Assembly (NCBI GenBank): GCA_002482565.1
Contig: DLGG01000128.1
Location: 1 to 15,653, forward strand
Source: Solidesulfovibrio magneticus
GTDB taxonomy: Bacteria; Desulfobacterota; Desulfovibrionia; Desulfovibrionales; Desulfovibrionaceae
Direction: 5' to 3'
Length of the DNA: 15,653 nucleotides
In this document: one piece after another, positions 7,198 through 14,406 of the stretch
Layout: the number at the start of each line of letters is the position of its first letter
Position numbering within the stretch: position 1 is the stretch's first letter
Notes under the pieces: generated by a model
The model's database searches: none
Seen by the model: only the letters and a program-made list of their open reading frames with translations
What the model was told of the DNA's origin: nothing
Position numbers and translations under genes: made by a program

Positions 7198-8126
7198 TCA
7201 AAAGCGACGCCACTCCCCTCCCCTGGTTCAAGGCCTTGGCCGACGAAACGCGCTTGCGCCTCGTCCGCGTGCTCTCGCGTCATGAACTGTCCGTGGGCGA
7301 AATCACCGCCGTCCTCGATATGGGGCAGTCCCGCGTGTCGCGACATCTCGCCATCCTCGTCGGCTGCGGGTTGCTTAGCAGCCGGCGCGAAGGGGCCTGG
7401 ACCTTTTACAGCGCCGTGACCGCCGGCCCGGCCGCCGCGTTTCTCGGCTGCCTTGGACCGTTTCTTGACGCCGCCGGCAACGACGCCGATCTGGCCGCCG
7501 TGGACGCCGTGCTGCGGCAGCGACGGCTGGAAACGCGCCGTTTTTTCAATGACATCGCTGCCGATTGGGCCGCGCTTCGCCGCGAGGTGTTGGGCGATCT
7601 CGACCCGGCCGCCCTGGTGCGCGAGGTCATGCCCGAGCGGATGGCCACCGCCGCCGACCTGGGCTGCGGTCCGGGCGATCTGCTGCCGGTGCTGGCCGAG
7701 CGCGCCAGCGCCGTCATCGGCGTGGACAGCTCGCCTTCCATGCTGGCCCTGGCCGAACGCCGTACAAACGGCCTGCCGGTCAGCGTGCGCATGGGCGAAC
7801 TGGAACACCTGCCCATGGCCGACGGCGAGGCCGCCTTCGCCGTCATCTGCCTGACGCTGCACCATCTGCCCGATCCGGCCGCCGCCCTGGCCGAGGCCCG
7901 GCGCGTGCTGGCCCCGGACGGACGGCTGGTGGTCATCGATTTCGCCCCCCACGAGGACGAAGCCATGCGACGCCGCTTCGGCGACCGCTGGCTGGGCTTT
8001 TCCCGCGAGAAACTGGCCGAATGGCTCCACCGCGCCGGCTTTGATCTGGCCCAGTGGTCCGAACATCCCGTCAACAACGGGCTCGTCGCCGCCCGCGCCG
8101 TGGCGACGCCCCGCCAACCCGCTTAG
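7194..8126 (+). CDS. sahR: SahR: ArsR-family SAH-responsive repressor with methyltransferase-type sensor domain
   Basis: The product has 310 residues. The N-terminal winged helix-turn-helix of the ArsR family (about residues 8-75) is seen as FKALADETRLRLVRVL, LSVGEITAVLDM, SRVSRHLAILVGCGLL and a wing near GAWTFYS. The C-terminal half is a class I SAM-dependent methyltransferase fold: motif I DLGCGPGD (155-162), VIGVDSS, LTLHHLPDP and PDGRLVVIDF. Known biology: SahR in Desulfovibrio represses SAM-cycle genes and is released by S-adenosylhomocysteine bound in the methylase-like domain. The ahcY gene 15 bp downstream fits exactly. ATG 7194 uses AGGA (7181-7184) inside the palindrome. A genuine methyltransferase with an ArsR domain is the alternative, but the context makes SahR much more likely. 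Confidence 0.9.
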   Translation: MLKSDATPLPWFKALADETRLRLVRVLSRHELSVGEITAVLDMGQSRVSRHLAILVGCGLLSSRREGAWTFYSAVTAGPAAAFLGCLGPFLDAAGNDADLAAVDAVLRQRRLETRRFFNDIAADWAALRREVLGDLDPAALVREVMPERMATAADLGCGPGDLLPVLAERASAVIGVDSSPSMLALAERRTNGLPVSVRMGELEHLPMADGEAAFAVICLTLHHLPDPAAALAEARRVLAPDGRLVVIDFAPHEDEAMRRRFGDRWLGFSREKLAEWLHRAGFDLAQWSEHPVNNGLVAARAVATPRQPA

Positions 8127-8141
8127 ACAAAGGAGCCGCCC

Positions 8142-9566
8142 ATGAGCGTCAAACCCCTTGATCTCTCCCTGCCCTACATGGTCGCCGACATGGCCCAGGC
8201 CGATTGGGGCCGCAAGGAAATGCAGCTGTCCGAAAACGAGATGCCGGGCCTTATGGCCGTCATCGCCAAGTACGGCGACAAGAAACCCCTGGCCGGCCTG
8301 CGCGTCACCGGCTCGCTGCACATGACCATCCAGACGGCCATGCTCATCAAGTGCCTCCACGCCCTGGGCGCGGACCTGCGCTGGGCCTCGTGCAACATCT
8401 ACTCGACCCAGGACCACGCCGCCGCCGCCATCGCCGCCGACGGCCTGGCCGCCGTCTACGCCTGGAAGGGCGAGACCCTGGAAGACTACTGGTGGTGCAC
8501 CGAGATGGCCCTGACCTGGCCCGACGGGACCGGCCCGGACCTCATCGTGGACGACGGCGGCGACGCGACGCTGTTCATCCACCACGGCGTCAAATGCGCC
8601 AAGGACGCCAAAGTCCTGAGCGCCCCCACCGACAATAAAGAAATGGCCATCATCATGGACCGCATCAAGGCGGTCGTGGCCGCCGACGCCGGCCGGTTCG
8701 AGCGCATGGCCCAAAAGATTCGCGGCGTGTCCGAGGAGACCACCACCGGCGTGCATCGCCTCTACCAGATGATGCAGGCCGGCGAGCTGCTGTTCCCGGC
8801 GATTAACGTCAACGACTCGGTCACCAAGTCGAAGTTCGACAACCTCTACGGCTGCCGCGAGTCGCTGGCTGACGGCATCAAGCGGGCCACCGACGTCATG
8901 GTGGCCGGCAAGGTCGTGGTCGTGGCCGGCTACGGCGACGTGGGCAAGGGCTGCGCCCACTCCATGAAGGGCTTTGGCGCGCGCGTGCTGGTCACCGAGA
9001 TCGACCCCATCTGCGCGCTTCAGGCGGCCATGGAAGGCTATGAAGTCACCACCATGGACGAGGCCTGCTCCCAGGGCGACATCTTCGTCACCGCCACCGG
9101 CTGCTGCGACGTCATCACCGGCGCGCACATGGAAAAGATGCGCGACGGGGCCATTGTCTGCAACATCGGCCATTTCGACTCCGAAATCGCCGTGGCCTAC
9201 CTGGAGACCACCCCGCACTGCAAGAAGGAGTCGATCAAGCCCCTGGTCGACAAATGGACCATGGCTTCGGGCAATTCCATCCTCATGCTGGCCGAAGGCC
9301 GTCTGGTGAACCTCGGCTGCGCCACCGGCCACCCGAGCTTCGTCATGTCCAACTCGTTCACCAACCAGGCCCTGGCCCAGATCGAGCTGGCCACCAAGGA
9401 CTACAAGATCGGCGTCTACACCCTGCCCAAGCTCCTGGACGAGGAAGTGGCCCGGCTGCACCTCGCCCGCCTCGGGGCCAAGCTCGAAACCCTGACCCCG
9501 GCCCAGTCCGCCTACCTCAATATCGACGCGGCCGGCCCCTATAAGCCCGACCACTACCGCTACTAG
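8142..9566 (+). CDS. ahcY: Adenosylhomocysteinase (S-adenosyl-L-homocysteine hydrolase)
   Basis: AhcY reversibly hydrolyses S-adenosylhomocysteine to adenosine and homocysteine in the cytoplasm. It uses a tightly bound NAD and relieves product inhibition of methyltransferases. The product has 474 residues and appears full length. Visible signatures: VTGSLHMTIQTAMLI, SCNIYSTQDHAAAAIA, the substrate segment INVNDSVTKSKFDNLYGCRES, the NAD-binding loop GYGDVGKG (from residue 263), NIGHFDSEI and the canonical C-terminus ending PDHYRY. ATG 8142 has AGGAG at 8131-8135. It is the second gene of the sahR operon, so it is expected to be derepressed when SAH accumulates. A strong intrinsic terminator follows at 9615-9654. 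The identification is certain. Confidence 0.98.
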   Translation: MSVKPLDLSLPYMVADMAQADWGRKEMQLSENEMPGLMAVIAKYGDKKPLAGLRVTGSLHMTIQTAMLIKCLHALGADLRWASCNIYSTQDHAAAAIAADGLAAVYAWKGETLEDYWWCTEMALTWPDGTGPDLIVDDGGDATLFIHHGVKCAKDAKVLSAPTDNKEMAIIMDRIKAVVAADAGRFERMAQKIRGVSEETTTGVHRLYQMMQAGELLFPAINVNDSVTKSKFDNLYGCRESLADGIKRATDVMVAGKVVVVAGYGDVGKGCAHSMKGFGARVLVTEIDPICALQAAMEGYEVTTMDEACSQGDIFVTATGCCDVITGAHMEKMRDGAIVCNIGHFDSEIAVAYLETTPHCKKESIKPLVDKWTMASGNSILMLAEGRLVNLGCATGHPSFVMSNSFTNQALAQIELATKDYKIGVYTLPKLLDEEVARLHLARLGAKLETLTPAQSAYLNIDAAGPYKPDHYRY

Positions 9567-9614
9567 GCGACTCGCCGCCTTTTCCGAACAGGGATTGCCC
9601 TCCCGCTTCGGACC

Positions 9615-9654
9615 GGGGCCGCCGCGACGCCAGTCGCGGCGGCCCCAATTTTTT
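9615..9654 (+). terminator. Rho-independent terminator of the sahR-ahcY operon
   Basis: A perfect 14-bp GC stem (9615-9628 paired with 9633-9646) with a GCCA tetraloop (9629-9632) is followed by AATTTTTT, with six T at 9649-9654. It lies 48 bp after the ahcY stop. Confidence 0.95.
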
Positions 9655-9721
9655 GCCTCGCGGGAAGCAAAAAAACGCAACAACCCTTGCGCGGGATAGG
9701 GTTTCATATTACGCACCGCCA

Positions 9722-10909
9722 ATGCCGGTCCTGGACTTCCCTACAACCATCATTATCTACTTCGTCACCAACCTCTGCATTGCCGTTATGCTTGCAGTGG
9801 CCTTCTCCGATTCCCGGGCCAAGGGAGCCTGGCTCTGGATTGCCGGCTTGGCCGTGCAACTGGCCTCGGGGCCGCTTTTTTTGCTGCGCGGCAGTATTTC
9901 CGACCTCCTTTCCATACTTTTGGCCAACCTCCTCTTCACCGCCTCCTGGACCTGCTACCTCGCCTCCCTGGACGTCTTTTTCGGCAACCGGCGCAACCGG
10001 TTGGCCTATGCCTTGCCGCTGCTTCTGGCCCTGGGCATCTTCACGGTCTGGATGGACGTGCCACGGATGCGCTCCATCTTCGCCAACGCCCTGTACACCG
10101 TGCAATGCCTCATGCTGGCCGCCGTGCTCCTGGCCCGGCGCAACCAGTACCGCCCGCGCGTCATCGCCATCTTCGCCTTGGGCTACGTCCTGGGAGCCGC
10201 AGCCTGCCTGCTGCGCGGCATGGCCGCCTTCCTGAACAGCAATCCCACCGCCAACCCCTTTGCTCCGGGGCCTGTCCAGTCCTACTCCCTGCTCATTTCC
10301 GCCCCCAGCCTCATCGCCTGCACCCTGGGCTTCGTGCTGCTCCACCGGGAGCGCTCCGAAGCCGAAATCCGCCGCCTGGCCGACATCGACCACCTGACCG
10401 GCCTGGCCAACCGCCGAGGGTTCGAAGCCGCCTTCACCGCCGCCCTGGCCCGGGCCGCCGCCCGCAACGACTGGACCAGCCTGGCGCTCATTGACCTCGA
10501 CCATTTCAAGGCCGTCAACGACCGCCTGGGCCATGCCGCCGGCGACGTGGTGCTGGTGGAGCTGGGGCGCATCCTCATCCGCGAGGCGAGCGCGTTCGGC
10601 TTCGTGGCCCGCATCGGCGGCGACGAATTCTGCGTCGTCATGCCCGGCACGCCCCCGGACCGCGCCGCCGGGCTGGCCGAAAACCTGCGCGCCGCCATCG
10701 CCTGCCACGACTGGGAAAGCTATGGCCTGCCCGAGCCGCTGACAGCCACCATCGGCGTCTCCAGCCGCCGGGGCAGCCTGGACGACTCCGGCGCGGACTT
10801 CCTGCGCCTGGCCGACATGGCCCTGCTGTCCGCCAAGGACGAGGCCCGCAACTGCGTGCGCCAAGCCGAAACCGCCATCGACTGCCCGCCCGGTACCCTC
10901 GCCTCCTGA
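9722..10909 (+). CDS. Membrane-bound diguanylate cyclase (GGDEF) with seven-helix N-terminal sensor
   Basis: The protein has 395 residues. The N-terminal half contains about seven hydrophobic helices (starting near residues 7, 33, 57, 88, 115, 143 and 182), an undefined membrane sensor. The C-terminal GGDEF domain starts near residue 222 with ADIDHLTGLANRRGFE, then ALIDLDHFKAVNDRLGHAAGD and the catalytic IGGDEF (GGDEF at 299-303), so it should make c-di-GMP from two GTP. The product-inhibition I-site (RxxD, five residues before GGDEF) is absent: that position reads AFGF. ATG 9722 starts just before the first helix but has only a weak RBS. An in-frame TTG at 9653 lies inside the ahcY terminator and is unlikely. 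It is monocistronic between two terminators. The signal sensed is unknown. Confidence 0.9.
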   Translation: MPVLDFPTTIIIYFVTNLCIAVMLAVAFSDSRAKGAWLWIAGLAVQLASGPLFLLRGSISDLLSILLANLLFTASWTCYLASLDVFFGNRRNRLAYALPLLLALGIFTVWMDVPRMRSIFANALYTVQCLMLAAVLLARRNQYRPRVIAIFALGYVLGAAACLLRGMAAFLNSNPTANPFAPGPVQSYSLLISAPSLIACTLGFVLLHRERSEAEIRRLADIDHLTGLANRRGFEAAFTAALARAAARNDWTSLALIDLDHFKAVNDRLGHAAGDVVLVELGRILIREASAFGFVARIGGDEFCVVMPGTPPDRAAGLAENLRAAIACHDWESYGLPEPLTATIGVSSRRGSLDDSGADFLRLADMALLSAKDEARNCVRQAETAIDCPPGTLAS

Positions 10910-10936
10910 CCGCCCCCTTCCGCTCTGGCGACAACT

Positions 10937-10966
10937 GGCACGGCAATCCTAAAAGCCGTGTCTTTT
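10937..10966 (+). terminator. Probable terminator of the diguanylate cyclase gene
   Basis: GGCACGGC (10937-10944) pairs with GCCGTGTC (10955-10962), including one G-U pair, across a ten-base loop. A short TTTT follows (10963-10966). It lies 28 bp after the stop. Confidence 0.6.
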
Positions 10967-11037
10967 CATTTGGTTGCTACACACCACACAAGTTTGTATG
11001 GCTAGACTACGCAATTGTTCCGGGCTTCCGGGACACA

Positions 11038-11057
11038 GATTGCAACCCCTTGCAATC
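11038..11057. promoter_or_regulatory. 20-bp inverted repeat in the trmO leader
   Basis: GATTGCAA (11038-11045) and TTGCAATC (11050-11057) are perfect arms around CCCC. The element is 66 bp before the chosen trmO start, in a 214-bp intergenic region with lower GC than the surrounding genes. A duplicated TTCCGGG lies just upstream (11018-11031). It may be an operator or a leader hairpin; no T-run follows. I found no clear promoter boxes here. Confidence 0.45.
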
Positions 11058-11123
11058 GTTTGACGGCCGGTCTGGCCCAAAAGTTGATAGGGGATGACCG
11101 GGCCAGCGCCCAAGGAACATGCC

Positions 11124-11621
11124 GTGCACACACCCGCCAAAGACATCGCCTACCGCCCCATCGGCATCCTGCGGTCCCCCTTCCGGGACATCGCCGGCAT
11201 GCCCATCCAGCCCGTGGGAGCCCTCGGCGTCGCCGGCCACGTCGAAGTCCATGCCGACTTCGTGCCCGGCCTGGCCGACCTCGAGGGCTTCTCCCACGTC
11301 TTTTTGCTCTACCACCTCCATCGGGTGACGGGCTTCGACCTCACGGTCAAACCCTTCCTCGACAACGACCATCACGGCATTTTCGCCACGCGTTCGCCCA
11401 AGCGCCCCAACCCCATCGGCCTGTCCGTGCTGGAGCTGGCCGGCGTGGACGGAGCCGTCGTCCATCTGCGCAACGTCGATGTCCTCGACGGCACGCCCGT
11501 GCTCGACATCAAGCCCTACGTGCCCCGCTTCGACGTCTGGCAGGCCGAGCGCACCGGCTGGTTCGCCGGCAAGGCCCGAAACGCCGGCGACCTGCGCTCC
11601 GACGACCGGTTCCGCTCCTGA
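11124..11621 (+). CDS. trmO: TrmO-family tRNA (t6A37) N6-methyltransferase (TsaA-like)
   Basis: TrmO uses SAM to N6-methylate threonylcarbamoyladenosine at position 37 of certain tRNAs, producing m6t6A. The 165-residue product is a single TsaA-like beta-barrel domain. Visible hallmarks: YRPIGILRSPF at the N-terminus, LEGFSHVFLLYHLHR, and the signature GIFATRSPKRPNPIGLSVLEL, followed by VDVLDGTPVLDIKPYVPRFD. I chose GTG 11124 because AAGGA (11112-11116) sits seven bases upstream. ATG 11094 is in frame but its purine stretch abuts the codon. It lacks the C-terminal extension found in some TrmO proteins, so it is the short form. A 152-bp structured gap separates it from the binding-protein gene, so co-transcription is possible but not certain. 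Confidence 0.85.
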   Translation: MHTPAKDIAYRPIGILRSPFRDIAGMPIQPVGALGVAGHVEVHADFVPGLADLEGFSHVFLLYHLHRVTGFDLTVKPFLDNDHHGIFATRSPKRPNPIGLSVLELAGVDGAVVHLRNVDVLDGTPVLDIKPYVPRFDVWQAERTGWFAGKARNAGDLRSDDRFRS

Positions 11622-11692
11622 CGCACGCCGCCTTTCCCGTTCACGTCCCCGGACCGCCCAGGGACGCCCGACCAGACCGACCGCCCATCCTT

Positions 11693-11748
11693 CGCCGCCC
11701 CGGGCCAGCCCGGAGGCGGCGCAACCGGGCGGCGGGCGCTTGCCGCCC
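11693..11748 (+). other. Two tandem GC-rich hairpins between trmO and the modA-like gene
   Basis: The first hairpin pairs 11693-11704 with 11709-11721: 12 bp, one bulged A, loop CCAG. The second pairs GGGCGGC (11727-11733) with GCCGCCC (11742-11748) over an eight-base loop. They end 15 bases before the AGGAG site of the next gene. There is no T-run, so they are not a classical terminator. They could be a structured leader or an RNA-processing site. I do not recognise a molybdenum-cofactor riboswitch or a ModE box. Confidence 0.4.
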
Positions 11749-11773
11749 TGCCTCCGCAAAACAGGAGATGCCC

Positions 11774-12574
11774 ATGACGCGCCTTGCTTCCCTGGCCCTG
11801 GCCGCGCTGCTACTTGCCGCCTTCCCGGCCCAGGCCGCCGATCCCGCCGTCACCGTCTACGCCGCCGGCAGCCTGCGCCAGGCCATGACCGCCGTGGCCA
11901 AGGCCTTCGAGGCCGAAACCACAATCCCGGTCGCCACCACCTTCGGCCCCTCGGGCGTCCTGCGCGAGCGCCTGGAAAAAGGCGAACACGCCGACATGCT
12001 GGCCTCGGCCGACTTCGGCCATCCCGTGACCCTGGCCAAAAACGGTCTGGCCTGGCCCACCATCCTTTTTACCCGCAACAAACTCTGCGCCACCGGCAAG
12101 GAGTCCCTCAAACTCTCTCCCGAAAACCTGCTGTCCGTGCTGCTCGACCCGGCCGTGCACGTCGGAACCTCCACGCCCAAGGCCGATCCGGCCGGCGACT
12201 ACGCCTGGGTCATGTTCGACCTGGCCGACAAGCTCAAACCCGGCAGCGCCAAAATCCTCGACGCCAAGGCCGACAAGATCGTCGGCGGCCCCAACAACTC
12301 GGCCCCGGTCAACGGCAAACACCCCGTGGCCGCCGCCTTCGAGGCCGGCAAGATCGACGTGTTCCTGGGCTACTGCAGCGGCGACCTGCACAAGACCGTT
12401 CCGGGCCTGACCATGACCCAACTGCCGCCCGCCCTGGCCGTCCAGGCCGACTACGGGCTGGCCGTGCTCAAGGACGCCTCCCCCGAGGCCCGGCGCTTCG
12501 CCCTCTACCTCATGTCGGTTGACGGCCAGAAGATTCTGGCCGATCACGGTTTCGCAGCCGTCGCGCTGCCGTAA
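11774..12574 (+). CDS. ModA-like periplasmic substrate-binding protein
   Basis: The protein has 266 residues and a clear signal peptide (MTRLASLALAALLLAAFPAQA, cleavage after about residue 21), so it is exported. The mature part starts with VTVYAAGSLRQAMTAVAKAFE and FGPSGVLRERLEKGEHADMLASAD, the start typical of ModA-family molybdate/tungstate binding proteins. ATG 11774 has AGGAG (11763-11767) six bases upstream; the ATG at 11768 is too close to it. The second lobe (GPNNSAPVNGKHPVAAAFEAGK, then VFLGYCSGDLHKTVPGL) differs from ordinary ModA, so the ligand may be another oxyanion or metal species. No modB-type permease is visible in the window. The next gene starts after a GC-rich palindrome. 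Family assignment is good; substrate is open. Confidence 0.85.
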   Translation: MTRLASLALAALLLAAFPAQAADPAVTVYAAGSLRQAMTAVAKAFEAETTIPVATTFGPSGVLRERLEKGEHADMLASADFGHPVTLAKNGLAWPTILFTRNKLCATGKESLKLSPENLLSVLLDPAVHVGTSTPKADPAGDYAWVMFDLADKLKPGSAKILDAKADKIVGGPNNSAPVNGKHPVAAAFEAGKIDVFLGYCSGDLHKTVPGLTMTQLPPALAVQADYGLAVLKDASPEARRFALYLMSVDGQKILADHGFAAVALP

Positions 12575-12583
12575 GAAAACGAA

Positions 12584-12623
12584 GAATGCCTCCGGCGGCC
12601 GGGAGGGGGTAACCCCCTCCCGG
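12584..12623. repeat. Dispersed intergenic repeat with a 12-bp-arm palindrome
   Basis: GAATGCCTCCGGCGG (12584-12598) is followed by a palindrome: CCGGGAGGGGGT (12599-12610), central A, ACCCCCTCCCGG (12612-12623). The same 15-base leader occurs again at 15639-15653, also just after a gene end. This suggests a repeated post-genic element, REP-like or terminator-like. From memory similar elements are common in Desulfovibrio intergenic DNA. It may terminate or protect the modA-like transcript. Confidence 0.75.
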
Positions 12624-12710
12624 ACCCTCCCTGAATGGGGATGAAGGGGGCTTAAGCGGGCTGGCGGATGGGCGGTATGGGACGCGCCGGCAAGGGATGG
12701 TCTGAGATTC

Positions 12711-13409
12711 GTGCAGCTTGTCACCGTGGCCGGCCCGCCTTCGTCGGGCAAGACGTCCGTGCTGCTGCGGCTCGCCGCCGTGCTGGGTCGCCAGGGCAAA
12801 CGCCTGGGCGTGGTCAAGTTCGACTGCCTGACCGGCCGCGACAAGGACGTCTTCGACGCCGCCGGCATCCCCTGCGCCGCCGGCCAGTCCGGGGCGCTGT
12901 GCCCGGACCATTTTTTCGTGTGCAACGCAGCCGACGCCCACGCCTGGGGCCTGTCCCGGGGCCTGGACGTCCTGGCCGTGGAGAGCGCCGGGCTGTGCAA
13001 CCGTTGCGCCCCCCATATCGAAGGGGCCCTGGCCGTGTGCGTCGTTGACAACCTCTCGGGCATCGACACCCCGGCCAAGATCGGCCCCATGCTGCGCCTG
13101 GCCGACGTGGTGGCCGTCACCAAGGGCGACGTGGTCTCCCAGGCCGAGCGCGAAGTCTTCGCCTTTCGCGTGCGCCGGGCCAATCCCCGGGCCACGGTCC
13201 TTTTCGTCAGCGGCCTCACCGGTCAGGGGGCCGAAGCCCTGGCCCACGTCGTGGCCGGCGCGCCGGCCACCCCGACCCTCGACGGGGCCAGCCTGCGCTT
13301 CACCATGCCCGCCGCCGTGTGCTCCTATTGCCTGGGCCAGCGCAAGATCGGCGCCGACCACCAGATGGGCAACGTGCGCAAAATGGACTTTCCCCGGGAG
13401 CCGGCATGA
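12711..13409 (+). CDS. HypB/UreG-like metallochaperone-type GTPase
   Basis: This 232-residue P-loop GTPase is of the SIMIBI/HypB-UreG type. Walker A GPPSSGKTS is at residues 8-16, a switch-like KFDCLTGRDKDVFDAAGIP at 36-54, E91 in VESAGLCNRCAPH, the VVDNLSGID Walker-B-like strand near 111-119, and the guanine-specificity motif TKGD at 137-140. HypB and UreG deliver nickel during hydrogenase or urease maturation. This protein instead has its own Cys-rich sites: C39, C55, C64, C71, CNRC (96-99) and a C-terminal CSYC (204-207) followed by GQRKIGADHQMGN, so it probably binds a metal or Fe-S cluster. No hypA or hydrogenase gene is near. The start is GTG 12711 (no in-frame ATG fits), with only a weak purine-rich RBS. 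Its stop overlaps the ATPase start as ATGA. Confidence 0.82.
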   Translation: MQLVTVAGPPSSGKTSVLLRLAAVLGRQGKRLGVVKFDCLTGRDKDVFDAAGIPCAAGQSGALCPDHFFVCNAADAHAWGLSRGLDVLAVESAGLCNRCAPHIEGALAVCVVDNLSGIDTPAKIGPMLRLADVVAVTKGDVVSQAEREVFAFRVRRANPRATVLFVSGLTGQGAEALAHVVAGAPATPTLDGASLRFTMPAAVCSYCLGQRKIGADHQMGNVRKMDFPREPA

Positions 13410-14404
13410 CCAGTCAGTACCCGACCTTTGCCGCCATCTGGGCGGCGCTGCCCCCGGCCCGGGACTTCTTCGCCGCCCAGGGCCTGCCCATGCCCGCCCC
13501 CGAGGCCGCCCCGGCCGACTACTTCGCCGCCCTGACCCCGGACGCCCTGGCCGAGGTCGGCACCGACGCCGGCACCCTGGCCGCCCGGTTCGCGGATTTT
13601 CTCGCCGCCCTGCCGCGCCTGGGGGCCGCCGCGCCGCGCCTGGCTTCCCTCACCATACGCGGCGGCACGGGCAAGGACGGCCGGCCCGAGCGCCTCGACC
13701 TGACCCTTGTCCCCGGCGATGTGGTCGCCCTGGTCGGTCCCACCGGCTCGGGCAAGAGCCGTTTTTTGGCCGACGTCGAATGGCTGGCCGACGCCGACAC
13801 CCCAACCGGCCGCCGGGTGCTCCTGGACGGCAAGACCGCCGACGCCGCCGGCCGGCTGGCCGCTTCCGGGCGGCTGGTGGCCCAGCTGTCCCAGAACATG
13901 CATTTCGTCATGGACCTGACCGTGCGCGAATTCCTCATCGCCCACGCCGAAAGCCGGCTTCTGGCCGACGTCCCGGCCGCCGCCGAGGCGGTGGAGGGCC
14001 TCGCCAACGAGCTGGCCGGCGAACCCTTCGGCCCGGACACGGCGCTCACCGCCCTGTCCGGCGGCCAGAGCCGGGCGCTCATGATCGCCGACGTGGCCCG
14101 GCTGTGCGCTTCGCCCATCGTGCTCGTGGACGAGATCGAAAACGCCGGCATCGACCGCCGCAAAGCCATTGCGCTTTTAACCGGCAGCGGCAAGATCGTG
14201 CTCATGGCCACCCACGATCCGCTCCTGGCCCTGACCGCCGGCCGCCGGCTGGTCTTTGCCGCCGGAGCCGTGGCCGCCGTCATCGCCACCAGCCCCGAGG
14301 AAAAAACGTCCCTGGCCGCCCTGGCCCAGGCCGACGCCAAGCTCGCCGCCCTGCGCGACTCACTGCGCCGGGGCGGTTCCCTGTGTTTTTCCCAGGAGAA
14401 ATGA
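13406..14404 (+). CDS. Soluble ABC ATPase with N-terminal small helical domain
   Basis: The protein has 332 residues. All ABC ATPase motifs are intact: Walker A GPTGSGKS (111-118), a Q-loop near VAQLSQNMHFVMD, signature LSGGQSRALM (217-226), Walker B IVLVDEIE (D242, catalytic E243) and H-loop H270 (ATHDP). Ahead of the cassette is an about 65-residue helical domain (FAAIWAALPPARDFFAAQGLPMP, then ADYFAAL) that resembles DUF1858/ScdA-N-like modules and the N-terminus of the next protein. It has no transmembrane segment, and no permease gene is visible. The ATG is in the ATGA overlap with the GTPase, and the stop overlaps the next start, so the three are tightly coupled. It may energise a cytoplasmic metal- or cofactor-loading step rather than transport. 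A permease beyond the window would change that view. Confidence 0.83.
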   Translation: MTSQYPTFAAIWAALPPARDFFAAQGLPMPAPEAAPADYFAALTPDALAEVGTDAGTLAARFADFLAALPRLGAAAPRLASLTIRGGTGKDGRPERLDLTLVPGDVVALVGPTGSGKSRFLADVEWLADADTPTGRRVLLDGKTADAAGRLAASGRLVAQLSQNMHFVMDLTVREFLIAHAESRLLADVPAAAEAVEGLANELAGEPFGPDTALTALSGGQSRALMIADVARLCASPIVLVDEIENAGIDRRKAIALLTGSGKIVLMATHDPLLALTAGRRLVFAAGAVAAVIATSPEEKTSLAALAQADAKLAALRDSLRRGGSLCFSQEK

Positions 14405-14406
14405 CC

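Noticed and set aside
7179..9722. 847-codon open frame on the minus strand opposite sahR-ahcY
   Set aside because: It lies antisense to two unmistakable genes and would run through the ahcY terminator; there are no recognisable domains.
11622..11773. Molybdenum-cofactor riboswitch or ModE box before the modA-like gene
   Set aside because: Only two simple hairpins are seen. No multi-helix Moco-riboswitch pattern or ATCGCTATATA-type ModE site could be recognised.
11810..13219. 469-codon open frame on the minus strand opposite the modA-like and GTPase genes
   Set aside because: It is antisense to two well-supported genes and crosses the palindromic repeat; no domain is visible.
13045..14400. 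Upstream extension of the last gene's frame through the GTPase and ATPase
   Set aside because: It is an Arg/Pro-rich shadow of two genes with intact motifs; the true start is at 14401 or 14407.
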